From contig CM060731.1 in the NCBI GenBank assembly GCA_030704615.1, positions 38,812,001 to 38,876,000 of the forward strand: a stretch of 64,000 bases of DNA. The letters run 5' to 3'. Numbering within the stretch: the first letter of the stretch is position 1; every line of letters starts with the position of its first letter. The notes below the pieces were generated by a model. The model ran no database searches, was not told where the DNA came from, and saw nothing but the letters and a program-made list of their open reading frames with translations. The DNA comes from Takakia lepidozioides. Its lineage: Eukaryota; Streptophyta; Takakiopsida; Takakiales; Takakiaceae. The position numbers and the translations under genes are program-made. Shown here piece after piece: positions 12,901 through 24,055 of the stretch.

Positions 12901-13286
12901 TCACTACTCGTATCATAGAACCTCTGTTGTGTGGGGGGCACAGAAGATTGGGCAAGCAAAGCAGGCCCCCCGCTTGGTTGAGGTGCATCAGCACTGGATC
13001 GGGGGTACTTGGGCGGCAAATTCAAATCCACCCGGGCTGGCGAGGGCTGAAAGTGTTGAAGCTCCTCGGAAGCATCGTGGAAAGTATCGGGGCTCCGTCC
13101 TTCACTGGAGAAGGAGCGGGAGGGACTCGGCATTGCAGTGTTGTAAGCACTGTGAAGTTCTGAGGAAGCCTGTAGCTTCCTCCCAGAATTGGAGACCGGC
13201 GATTGCAGCTCTTGTTCATCGAAAATAACATCCTCATCGATTATGTCGTCGTCCTCTGTTTTCTGACTCGCTGTGCTCTCCTCTTT
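1..13286 (-). CDS. Giant acidic Glu/Pro/Ala/Val-rich tandem-repeat protein, C-terminus off window, many apparent frameshifts
   Basis: I do not recognise the family. The unique N-terminal part (about 13286 down to 11320) is Ser/Pro/Asp-rich and looks disordered; it includes a phospho-site-like acidic stretch RFYDTSSDDDLF near residue 105. It then runs without an intron into about 29 tandem units of 120-135 residues, built from phrases such as EEEPVAPV, EARDLEPEALAELVAERE, PAPVEEEPVEEAPE and PKELDPELE. The composition is strongly acidic, resembles titin PEVK, and contains almost no Cys or Trp. The open frame extends upstream to 13331 only from a GTG codon. A splice acceptor (TTGCAG before AAAGAGGAG) at 13287 makes 13286 the likely exon start. 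Frame breaks at about 11060, 9995 and many sites below look like one-base errors, because the same positions are intact in the duplicated block. Long frame-coherent stretches are 13286-11043, 11107-9965, 9902-9369, 9109-8612, 8356-7580 and 3914-3009. If open throughout, the window covers more than 4,300 residues. Existence of the gene is well supported; its function is unknown. Confidence 0.75.
6190..10095. repeat. Higher-order duplicated block, copy B
   Basis: Partner of the block at 1-3905, at a constant offset of about 6,186-6,194 bp (16 repeat units). Examples of differences are one extra a at 6374-6380, one missing a at about 6446, one extra g at about 6560, one missing a near 6852, one extra c near 6875 and one missing g near 7710. 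The almost pure indel spectrum suggests read error or a duplicated contig segment. A very recent real duplication remains possible. Confidence 0.88.
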
Positions 13287-13405
13287 CTGCAAGCATGTGA
13301 AGACTTCATCAAAATTGGAAATCAACGTCACTTATCTATCTATCTTATCTATCCCTCCCATGTCCTTGAAACTCATTCGAGAGGATGGCTTCGGGTCATT
13401 TTTAC

Positions 13406-13459
13406 GCTTCTAGAGGCCTGATGGCACACTTGATCAACAGCTTCTTTCACTTTCGCCAT
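13406..13459 (-). CDS. Candidate first coding exon of the giant repeat protein (18 codons)
   Basis: Reading the minus strand, an ATG at 13459 opens MAKVKEAVDQVCHQASRS and ends at a possible donor (AGC followed by GTAAAA). Splicing out the 119-bp interval 13405-13287 joins it in phase 0 to the KEESTASQKTEDDD start of the long exon. A TGA lies directly before the ATG, so this would be the true translation start, with any upstream exon being 5' UTR. A CAG acceptor (TTTGCAG) sits just upstream at 13473. The donor is weak, so this is an inference from phase and spacing. Confidence 0.35.
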
Positions 13460-14165
13460 TCACTCCGACCTACTGCAAATTGCAAAGTTGAGTACAGAAC
13501 CCATATATTGCAGTTTTCAACTTGAAGGTGCAATTTAACAGTAGCAAGCCTTGTCGCCGTGCACTGATTTTCATAGACCAACTCCTGGGGGAAGACCGCA
13601 GTGAATCATTTTCTGCCGGTTAGATATATATGTATTTTTGCTACGCCCTCCGCGTTCCCGTTTTGTTCTTATACTTGGGAACAGTATCGGGCAAGAAATC
13701 GACCAAGTGGAATTTTTCATCGCGTGGCCTGGTCTGCCTTTCATGAATGGCAAAATCAATGAAAGGTTCACGCCAGGATGGTGTAAGTCCAAGTGGCCAT
13801 TCCTGTTACTTGTTCGTTAACATGTAGGATCAGATAACAACAGGTTACTGGTAAAAGTGAGTACACTTCTACACTCACATATGAGCGCGCCCCGCAACAT
13901 CAATCACACCACACGGTCTGTGGAAGCCGTAGATCAATTTGGGAAAGAAGGGAGGTGGACAGACAACTTCTTTCTACCGGAATTTAGATTTTTGCGACTC
14001 AAGCTGGATCTCTTTCCATGGAGTGATCTGAGGTATCCAGGCCCTCGGCAAGATTTCCTTGTTTACTGATCACCTACAACGAGCCTTTCAAGTTGACAAG
14101 CGATGCGGACTCATGCTGGTGGCACACTTTGCTCTGACATTAAGTCTGAAACAATCAAGACATAC

Positions 14166-14363
14166 CTTGGGAATGAGCAGCTCCAAGGTGCTACGATCAG
14201 GTTCGGTAGTAGTGCGAATGTCCTTCGCCTTGGATGCGGACTTAGCCGCTGGTGTGGAAGAGACAGGCGCAGCTGCAACGGATCTGGGCTGAGGCTGTGC
14301 CCTAGACGCCACCGCATTCCCACTCCGATCCCTGCTTGCACACTTTCCCCCGCCTTTCCCCAT
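14166..14363 (-). CDS. Candidate N-terminal exon, MGKGGG start, strong splice donor
   Basis: An ATG at 14363 on the minus strand opens 66 codons (MGKGGGKCASRDRSGNAVAS, then a Pro/Ala/Ser/Lys-rich stretch). The exon ends in LELLIPK at a textbook donor (CCCAAG followed by GTATGTC). The Met-Gly start with a nearby Cys would suit N-terminal lipidation (myristoyl/palmitoyl), although position 6 is Gly rather than the preferred Ser. It ends in phase 0. I could not connect it in frame to the 13.4-kb exon, because a TGA stands before that ATG. It may be an alternative first exon of the giant gene, the start of a gene whose next exon I missed, or a chance open frame. Confidence 0.35.
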
Positions 14364-17300
14364 CCCTGCAAATCTATTCTATCCAGATAACAAACTCGAA
14401 TACACACTGATATATATGATCTACAGGTCTACTACTAAATCCCCCAAAACTTCGACAGTCCAAGTCTTGAGTTCAGTCGATCAAAAACGTTACCCGTTCG
14501 AACCTTTTACTATATGCAGAGACACAGACTCGCAAGCTTTACCAAATTGATTCAATTCGGGGAACACAAAAGAGATGTACACAGGAAATTTGGTATGTGC
14601 GATGAGCGCGTCTGAGAAATGCCACCGGGACTTGATATGGTTACAGCTAAAGTTTTGATATACAACAATTCACGATATAGATCCGATGCTTCGTAGAACA
14701 AATGATTACCGTATGTTTCTTGGCAAACTCTGCGTGCAAGAGACCGCACGAAGCTGTCCTAGGTGTGAAACGGAGCAGGGAGATAAATCCTCACTGTATT
14801 GCGGGCGTGCCGTTTGAAGAAAATCAGTTACACAGAATTACACAGAACTTCCAGAGGCCGAATTGCCTTAGATGTTCAAATATAAGGCCAGAGATCTTTT
14901 CAGGTCCCGGGATGAACCTGAGATCAGCTCTGAAGCTTTCCCTGCACACTTGCTCGCACCTGAATAGTACGAGCACCAATCTGCAGATAAATCTCGTAAG
15001 ACGGAACTCAATATGTGTGTACGTAATCTATACGCTCACACGAGGTTCAGAGAACTGAACACAGAGAAAAGTGCGACACAGAACAAAGGAAACAAAATGG
15101 ATCTTTGAACACGGACAAGTGTCGAATTTACCTCAGTTACGAACTCAGTTTGAATGACTAATACATTTGTTTGCAATTTAAAAAATATGCAAACGCTCGG
15201 ACGTCTCCCACGTTATCCGGCTGCTTGAGGAGCTGTTCCGCTAAAATTGGACAGTTCTCCCCCTGAACGATCAGCAAGAAGCAGGAAAATCGGCGACGGT
15301 AAAGAAAACCTGCACTACAGATTCAACGAAATGCAATTTGTTTGTATTGTTTACAGTCTGAATGCTTGACAGGCAGGCGGGAAAATGAGACACAGAGCTC
15401 AGACGCACAATGATTTCCAAGAGAGTCTAATGCGATCTATCGGCTTGCATGAAAAAAATAAGCAAGCTTGCCTAATGCTGCAGACTGAAGAGCTTAGACA
15501 CGGTATGTGTTGTTTTGCGAAGCGCTGGTATCGAGCCGTTGTCTTGTTTCGAAAAATAGATCAGAAAGGGAGGAAAAAGAGATAGAGATCGAGATCGAGA
15601 GAGAAGGGGATGCCTGAAGCAAGATTGTTCCTGGCTTCGGAGGAAGGAGGAGAAGGTATACTGTACGCACCGGGACCCAGAGGTCGGTTTACTTTGACTC
15701 TCTTCTTGCAACCCAAGATTAGCCAAACCCTCTGTGTTGACCTGCAATATCCCGTCTCCCGGTTATCACTCAAGGCACCTAACCAATCCCCTCCGTGAGA
15801 AAACCCACCAACCTTAAAACTGGCCGCCCTAACCACGAATTACGCCTTTTAGGGCAGCCACGACATGCTATCGCCAGTCGCATGTCGGTCGAGTAGGTTT
15901 GGGGGGCCCCTGGGGTCACCGCCTGAAAACCCTGGTAAGTGGGGCTGGTGATAAGGGGAACGAGGGGCTGCGCACAGCTGGGCGGCAGGCCTGGGCCCCG
16001 CCGGGCGGGAGGCGCCAGGGGTCCGCCCGGGTGTCTGAAAGGCCGACCAGGCTTTGCAGAGGAGTAACTGCTTAACGAAACTGCTCAACGCTGTTCTAAC
16101 GGACGTAGTTTTCTGATTCATCTTTAGCATGTATGTACCCCCCCCCTCATCACAACTTTGAGGGAAGGAAAAGCTGGAGTTTAGATACTATATTCCCAGG
16201 ACCTTTGCGATGATCTAGAGGAAAGCATTTGTACAATCTCCGGGTACGTTTACGCTTAGTTGGCAACCACATTTCGAAAACGGATTGTAACCGCACTGTA
16301 GCGATGTCTCAAATAGTTACTGTGTCAAAATTCAACAGTTTATATCATGATCTCTCCAGGATTGGAACCAGTCAAACTTTTCTGGAGAGCTCCCACAAAT
16401 TAGGTAGATGCATTTTCGTCTTCAGGGTTATGGTTTCAAGCATCCCATTTAAAAGTAAATAAGCTCGACAGCAGTTGTCGGTTTTGGGCTCTGTGGAACC
16501 GATCGCCATTCTGGCAAAGCACGTCGGCACATGGCTGGAGGGTCCTGAGAGTGACCAGTTAAATCCGCAATATAAGCTTAATGCACACGCCTATCCTTAA
16601 GTACATTTGGTCACACTTCTGTACTCTTTTTCAAGCTTCTTTCTGTAATTGCGGGTAGATTATGATATACATGCGTGTAGGTCTCTGAGACCTTGAATAT
16701 GATATGTGACAGCCATTCCCCTTATTGAATCCGCAATATCTAAGCCATCTAAAACGAAGTCATGACCAACCGTACCCGTACCACCTTTCATAAAAAGGTG
16801 TGGAACGATGAAGAGCTTGTAGTTAGGTGATTTAAATACTCTTACGGTTTGCATTTGAGGGCCCGGCCTGCCAATAATACAAAATTGAAGCAGAGCACAT
16901 GGTGAATCATTCCAGGCTGCAGATAGTGCAGGGGACTGTCCTGGCATCCACACTATTCGTGCTAATCAGCCATTTCTACAGGAAATTACGAGTGGATAGT
17001 TGCATAAGGGAAAACATCTGTGAGGTATTGAAATGAGATCATGAAGTTTAACAGCAATTCATGTACGTAAACCCCACAAAACACTTACGAGTGTGTAAGA
17101 TTATTGAGAAAGGCGTTTGTCTGTTTGTTTGTTTAACGTCCAAGAGAGAGTGTTGGAAGGGTCACAGCCTGGGTGGAAGTGGTGCAAGGGCGGTTTGATA
17201 TGGACAGAGGGAACCGATCGTGCTGGACCACCTGCCATGCCTGGCTGACGCTCTTCACGTGTAACTTATTCCCAGACTGGCTTGGAGCTCAGCTCATCGC

Positions 17301-20300
17301 CATTTGACTCTGTCTACCGAGTCACTAGTCACTAAGTTAATCATATAAAGTTTGGCATGTTTGGTCTGGTATCAGACGGATGAATTTTGAAGGAGAAGTG
17401 AGGGGCATTTCACATCATGCTTGGCTCGGCCAGTCAAGACTCAAGAGTCACGAGTCACGCCTGTGGAGAAAACCTTCCCCCAATTTGCTAGTGTATTCTA
17501 ATTTCTGGGGCCCTCGCTTTAGGGCAATAATATTTTGTGCATAAAGTGTGGGTCTCTAACCGTACAGGTGAGGGTTTTCCACAATTAAAGGCCCTCAAAA
17601 TACACTAAAACTGTGCTTTACAGATGTTGGTAATCATTTTGAATTTGAATCCCACTGTCATACCCTTGCGTAATACTTTCCTACCAAAATCCTGCATCAT
17701 ATCTTAACTCATATATCCTATCCTAAATTGTATTCCAATATATACCATCAACTCATAAATTATGATACAATTTTATTTCTGTTAATTTCTCCCATCATCA
17801 TGCCGATCACACACCAGTGTTGGGAGGTTTTTTGATTCAGCTACAAACCCCGGGGTGTTATCAATAAGGTTACATGGATATGTAACTGCGGTTCTCAAAA
17901 AAGCAAAGAACTGGCAAAGGCTCATACCCGCTGGTTTGGTAGTTCTGAATAAAACAGCCTGAAAACTGTCAAAGATCCTCCAAGTTAAGACCTACCGGTT
18001 ATTTGATGGAACCTGTGGGTTGTTTGAGATTAACCAGAACAGGTGGTTTTTCCCATAAAAAAAAATCTAAGTCTGTGGAATTCAAGCTACTCCTTTTTTC
18101 GACCGGTGAATTGAAGCTTTGGCTGATAAAATCTAAAAACAGATTTCAATCTCGGTTTTTGGGGCCATTTGCACGGCATGAACCAGGGATGAAATGCCTC
18201 TTGCGCCCCTCAAACACGCCATGGATGTGACAATGAAGGTGGCCAAATCGAAGAGAAGAGGAGTAGGGCCCAAAGGATGACGCGACCTCACCTCCACTTT
18301 TGTCTCCCTCGATATTATTGCATTGGTGTGGGCAAGTTGGTGGGTCGGTCAGTGTGACCCCACTACAAACTCAATGCGGCGCAATAGGCCGCCATTAAAT
18401 ACTTGGAGCCCAAGGCAGTTCTCAAGCTCCCAGAACTAGGAGACAACGCCGACCATTCCCCCCTGACTGGGTCTTCGTTTACCCCTTCCATCCCCTGCTT
18501 TTCTTGATAGCACACTTTTAGTCTATTTTCCACCGTCCATTTGCTATGTACTACCCCACTGAACCCTTTTTGTAGAGATATACAAAAATAATAAAGAAGA
18601 AGAAACCCCTTTGAATATTGTATTGGGTGGTGTAATTGCTTCAACTTTGACAGCTACTAAAAGTTTAGGTATAGGGGGCGAAAGAGGGAAAAAAAAATGA
18701 TGGATGTCATGTAGAACATCAAATACTCTTTTCTATGCCTAAATGTCTTGAAAGTGCAAAACTCCATCACATAATTTGCATAGACCCTCCTTTCTTTTTT
18801 TTGACTGTTTCCTTGGAAACCAAAAAATCCTGGGAGCGACTGCCCACAATTTTTGTTTTCCGAAAAGGAACTCTCTACTAAATTACTGGATATTGTTAAA
18901 ACTATAAGTCTTCTTTCCTTTTTTTCTTTTTTTTTTTTTTTTGGTCATATGTGAGGTGCCAGCCGGATGCCCGGATACCTTAGTTATTTATGAGTTGGAG
19001 GGCAGGAATCTAGTGTACATTGGGGACTGGGGTTTCTGAAGTGCCATGGAAATTCAGGAGGATTAGGAAACAGAATCATCTGTCCCTCTATCCGATGGCT
19101 TATTCGTCAGGGCCCTGCCGGAATTAGAAGAAGATTAACAAAAAGGAAAAAAAGAAGAAGAAGAGGGGTTACGTCTTTACAGGCTGCTTATGTGCAATTT
19201 GGAGAGGCCTGCACCTGCCACTATGGTGGGTTTGGACTTTGGACTGGCCCAAGGGTACCTAAGGGTAAAAATATTTAGAGAGTATCACTTTGCAAATAGG
19301 AAAAACTACATAACTTGGGCATATTTTGAGCACTTTAATGCTGGTGTCACTCACCAGCATTTATTCTGGAAGAAACCTGGTCGGTTCTCTTTCACCTGTG
19401 GGATCCCACCATTAAAAAATAACCATAACTCGTCCCACTCTAGAGAAATCACACTCACAACTGTGGCTCAGCATAAGGCTTTGTCTCCTCTTGAGCTGGA
19501 GCCAGCTCAGCAGTCGCACCCTACATGTGGGTGTTGCATAAGATTTATGTAATTTTGTCACTTATTGTGAGGTCCACTTTCAAATTCAGTCTGACAGTTC
19601 CGAATTTCGACCACCCAAAATACTGGAAAAAACTACAAAATATAGGTCGGAAGTTGGGATCTGAAAAAAATTTCAATCCAAAGACGCCACATAAGTAAAG
19701 TTAAATGCCACATGGACAATTGGTTGAAACTGGATGAAACATGCCACCCACACATTACTAAAAGTATACTGTTACACATGTAGGGCAGAGTCACATTATG
19801 TACATTACAGTACCAATAATTGGGATGAGTAAGGGAGGGGTCAATATTGATGCATCACAGGTAGAGTTTATCTTGGTGGCTAAAGTACTTGATGCCCATG
19901 AAATACTTCTCCCAGGATTTGCTCCATACAATAAAAGGCTCTCATGTGAGCACGATTATTTTGAAACCTGAATGCAGTCACAATCATGTGCAAGCACCTT
20001 ACATGTGACCCCACCCTTACACACACAGATTTTGTAATGTTCACATGACAGCAAAGACAGGCAAATTAGTTACACTGGGCCACCAACTTTATAGGAGTGG
20101 ATGTTGATCGCCAGAGTTTCAAGACCTGCCTGTTTGGAGATCTGTCCCATCACATGAACACGTATTTATCTGGAGTATCTGCCGCAATCTCTGAAGATGT
20201 ACCCACATATGGTTTAGTAATAGTGTTTGACAGTGTTAAGCAGTAAGTAGTGGAGTAGTGTTTGACACTACTTAGTGTTTGATGGGTTCATGATCTTGAT

Positions 20301-23300
20301 CATATAACACGTACGAAATTCGAGGAAGCATGGCCAGTAGCCCTCACATATCGGATATTTTTCATGGGTCGTTTCCATTAGTGTCATTCTTACCTGCGAG
20401 ATGTGTGCAAAGCTGGGTTTGAGGGTGTCAAATAGTGATGAAATTGGAGAGCCGTATGGGAGGGAGTCTTGACATGGTCGTCGTCCTTGGTGGGCCACAG
20501 TGAGCACAAAGGCTGCGTGGGCGGTGGAGCGGGGCATCCCGATGATGCCAACCGTGACTGTGGCCAAGTACCCACCACATTCCTCCTCTTTCCACTCTCT
20601 GGAGTACTGTGCTGTTACTCCACTTCCTTTGGTTTTCTCTTCAAAAATTACCTGTCTCTTAATGATGCTTGCATTACGCTCTGAGGCTAATCCATAAACT
20701 AGGAACCAAATCCCTCCTCATAAACTCAGTAAGAAACAGAAGGTGGATAACGCTGCAGTGGTTTTCACTTTGAGTATAGACGATCTACATCTCAGGCCGC
20801 CAATGCATGCAGCTTAACCACTGATATGCTCCTCCGTGACATTGGAAAACATGAAGGATTGGAACATGAGCCAGGAGTCAGGACCCGACATCCCATTCAA
20901 GTGCCTTTGGCAGATTCCTTCTACAATCTGCTCTACGGCACTGGACAATTATTTTACATCTCTACTGGCTAGTGTACATCTACTAGCCGAGCCTGTACTG
21001 CCAGTTGCAATATTCTCGATGGGAGTTTATTTGGCCATGCATGGGCCTAATACCGAGATCTGGTGTCCACGGAAAGCTCAGCATTTGCTCTGCTTACGAG
21101 GTATCTCTCTCTCCTGCCGGGCTGACCCCTCTCTCCTGTGCCGGTTAGTCCGCGTGCGTTGATGGATTTCGTCTTGCGCGTCTCCACCTTCTAAAAAACA
21201 GGTCCGTGGATATGTACAAGTGATGATTCCTATAAGTACTAAATAGAAACATGCAAGTCAACATTGTCTCTCAGGACGGTGGTAGCAGAGATCTAAGCTT
21301 CTCTGAATTTTTTCTGAAGTAGACAAATTACAGCCAAGGCTCGCAATATCGGAGCTCGTGTAGAGGCCGCATGCAGCTCCAAGACATTGTCGAAGAAATG
21401 TGTGTTTTGTATGCATGCTACATGCTTGTGAGGCATCTCTCGTCATGATCACACATTTTATGCCTTTATAATTTAAACTTGCAATGTAGCATTAAACCTT
21501 GAAAGTGTTTGTAGTAGTCGAGAGATCAAGAATTCCAATGGAACGTCGTGTCCCGTCTGTCTAACTCTGCTGAAGACGGTGGCGGATCTTTGCAGCGTCA
21601 TATACTTGAACTTCAACACGTCAGGTTTGCGAGAGTATCGTATTCATGTGTGCAACCACAGCCACATGGGAGAGATATATAGCATGTATACCGTAACTTA
21701 TCCATCATAACTCTTAATATCCTTTAGAAGTTAAACATACCTGTAGTGGCTTGTCATGCCTATGCAATGTGCAGTTTGGGTCTATCTCGTAATCTCGTAA
21801 GGTGGATTGTATATTTTCAACCCCTATCCAGATTAACCATCTGAATTGGGGTGTCCTGATCCCCAAATATTTGAACGAACGCCACACATTCGAAATGAGC
21901 TACAGATCCTTGGGCTTCAAGTAGTCACCAAGTTCAATTAGGGGGCAGATGCTTGCCAGGTTTTGAATAGCGAACTACAAGAGTTATATATGAGGTTTGC
22001 GAACATAGTCTTTCTGGTCTCTCAAAGTTTGTATGGCAGTGGGAAAAACTTGAACTGAGAAGATTCTCTAAACGGGAAGGAAGTACCCTGATCCGTTGCA
22101 CGGGGTTGCATTTCTGAGACGGGGAACAAATGGAATGAGAAAGAAGCTCTCCAGCGTAGGTCTGTCCCTGCACCCTTATTTCACGCCTTTCCTCTCTTTG
22201 AGGTACCCACTTCTGAGATTGTGAGATGCCAAAGATTGTGATAAGAGTAGTTCTAGGCTTGGAATTATGAGACATTATAATTCATCATTGGCGAGTCAAT
22301 GTGGTTGGATGCCAACTTCTCATTTGAGGGCAGGATAGTACTGTATAGGGCTGTGACATGTGGCCTTTGGGGCTGTGATAGGCTGAGGCTTGTGGGGCTG
22401 TGATCCTGTGACCTGTGTAGGGCTGTGACAGGTTGTGGCTTGTGTGGGGATGTGACGGCTGTGACCAATGAGCTATGTGGGTCTGTGGGACGAAAACTTC
22501 CACATGCATAGTTGGGAATGCAATGGAACATTTAGAATGTTTGATTGTTTGATGTGCAGTGGCTGTTTCTGGCCAATCTATTTTGATTACACGAGAGGGC
22601 AACGTGAATCCTCATCCTTGGCATTGGTATTGTGGATGGCAGGAACAATGAAGCAACTCAATGTCTGTTCTCAGAATGTGTGTTGTCTCCGTTCTTCTGG
22701 TGGCACTGTTTCCATTCATCCTTCTTTGCTGTGTCAATGTTACCTTTTGGAAGGAATTTGAGCAAATAGATTATCTGCAATACATGGGCGTCCACTTTCT
22801 ATGCTCAACAGTGATATTGATCAAATAATTTGCAGAGCTGCTACCTCGTTTATCTCCCCCTCGCAGGAGAATCCAGACCTGTGGTGGGTGAGGAATTGGG
22901 GGTAGGGTTTAAGCAGACAAGAAGCCAATTACGTATCAACCTCAAAACCAGATTCCAGGCATCATGAATAAGCGACTACTAAATGCAACAATCCTAATGC
23001 CGAATGTCTCACAAGGCACACTGGTCAGCCATTCTGAGCCTGGGCCTAGCAGAACTTCACGCGCAAAAACACACCAACTATCTCTCAGTCCAATTCAAAA
23101 GCATGCTTTTCCCACCGAAGGAGGTCAATGGAACGAGCACCCATTGCCCGGGAAGCTCTCAGTGAGATTAGGGCACAGCAAAAGATCACGTCCCCTCAAG
23201 AACATAAGTAACGTTTAAATTTATGAGGCGTGAAACGGAAGTAACTTGTACGTTCCCAGCTGCTCGCACAAAGAAGGGTTCCAAAAGCGCCTGTGCCATC

Positions 23301-23372
23301 TTCGCCTCTCGAGATGTTGTACCCGCTGGGTTTTATTCAAATTAACAATGCTTTGAGCAAAATGTACTTCAA
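14364..23372. other. Gene-poor stretch, no convincing gene
   Basis: Short open frames here (at most 120 codons) show no family motifs, repeats or splice-consistent structure. Visible landmarks are a GC-rich island at about 15890-16050 with runs of g and c, a pyrimidine/poly-T run at 18918-18942, and a purine-rich aaaaagaagaagaag stretch at about 19139-19165. An imperfect GGCTGTGA-type minisatellite lies at 22345-22460. An open frame at 22964-23218 (84 codons) has no recognisable content. Undetected introns, ncRNA or promoters cannot be excluded. Confidence 0.5.
22345..22460. repeat. Imperfect short-unit repeat rich in GGCTGTGA
   Basis: The words ggctgtga, ggctgtgata, ggctgaggcttgtgg, ggctgtgatcctgtga and ggctgtgacaggttgtgg follow one another at irregular 15-30 bp spacing. 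This looks like a degenerate minisatellite. It is not coding in any useful frame. Confidence 0.55.
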
Positions 23373-24055
23373 ATGAAGCATGCTCACATGGAGAGTATCG
23401 ACGATGGACTTCGGCGCCCTCTATCCGGAAAACAGCTGGAACATATGCTCAAATCCCTTTCCAGGTTAGTTCTTTCGAAAGTACTGAGTGAAGAATCCGG
23501 TGAGCTTGTGTAGACTGGCTGCTGTATTCGATTTGTGTCACCTCATTCACCATCAGTTTCTGTCATCTTTGGGAGACCAGATTTGTACGCAGATTTGTTT
23601 GTATTTTTATCCTTTCTTGGGCGGTTGGAATTTCCTGTTAATGCAAAAGATCAGTGGAGTTTGAATGCCATGGGTGTTAACTCAGGGCTATCGATATTGT
23701 GCTGGAGGCCAAGGATGGAGAATCGTTTCCTAAGAAGGTCAAGAAAAGTGGGAAACAGTGTCTGGTTAGAGGATTAAAGGTAATGCCCCAAGCTCTTTTC
23801 AATATTGACAGTGAGTAGCATATACTTGTTTTCTACGGATTGTCTTCTAACAGTGAGGATCCTGAACAGGACTATTTGTGTGTTGGCGTCAATAATGTGA
23901 CTCGCGCTTTGGAAAAGTCTTCTGCCAGCAACCCCGCAGGTGTGACAGAAGGGGAACCAGAGACAAAACGCTTGAAGACAGACCATGAAGCAGACGAGAT
24001 GGTGAACTTGGGGCAGTCTTCCAATCCACAAGACCTGAATGTTACGCAATTGCAG
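23373..24055 (+). CDS. Partial split gene: L7Ae/Rpp38-Pop3-like protein (three exons seen)
   Basis: Three exons join in phase. Exon A is 23373-23464 (MKHAHMESIDDGLRRPLSGK onward, donor CCAG/GTTAGT, phase 2). Exon B is 23686-23779 (acceptor CTCAG; AIDIVLEAKDGESFPKKVKK onward, donor AAAG/GTAATG, phase 0). Exon C is 23858-24055 (acceptor GTGAG; DPEQDYLCVGVNNVTRALEK onward, then an acidic KRLKTDHEADEM linker, donor TTGCAG/GTTAGT, phase 0). The joined product is 128 codons. The core motif (GKQCLVRGLK, then LCVGVNNVTRALEK) resembles the start of the L7Ae-type fold in Rpp38/Pop3 subunits of RNase P/MRP, where an 'iGiNeVTRaLE' motif is typical. The C-terminal half of the fold must lie in later exons, and I could not place them with confidence. 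A fragment around 25560-25640 (PIAARHLGDLLVKCG in one frame) is a weak possibility. Splice phasing makes the exons credible; the family call is tentative. Confidence 0.5.

Noticed and set aside
13287-13331. Start of the giant protein at 13331
   Set aside because: The codon there is GTG, not ATG, and a splice acceptor lies 45 bp downstream.
15890-16050. GC-rich island as a possible CpG promoter or RNA gene
   Set aside because: No conserved RNA motif, TATA box or gene start nearby; composition alone is not enough.
17447-17590. Possible inverted repeat (tgtggagaaaacct / agggttttccaca)
   Set aside because: The arms pair imperfectly, have no flanking duplication, and the surrounding sequence does not extend the symmetry.
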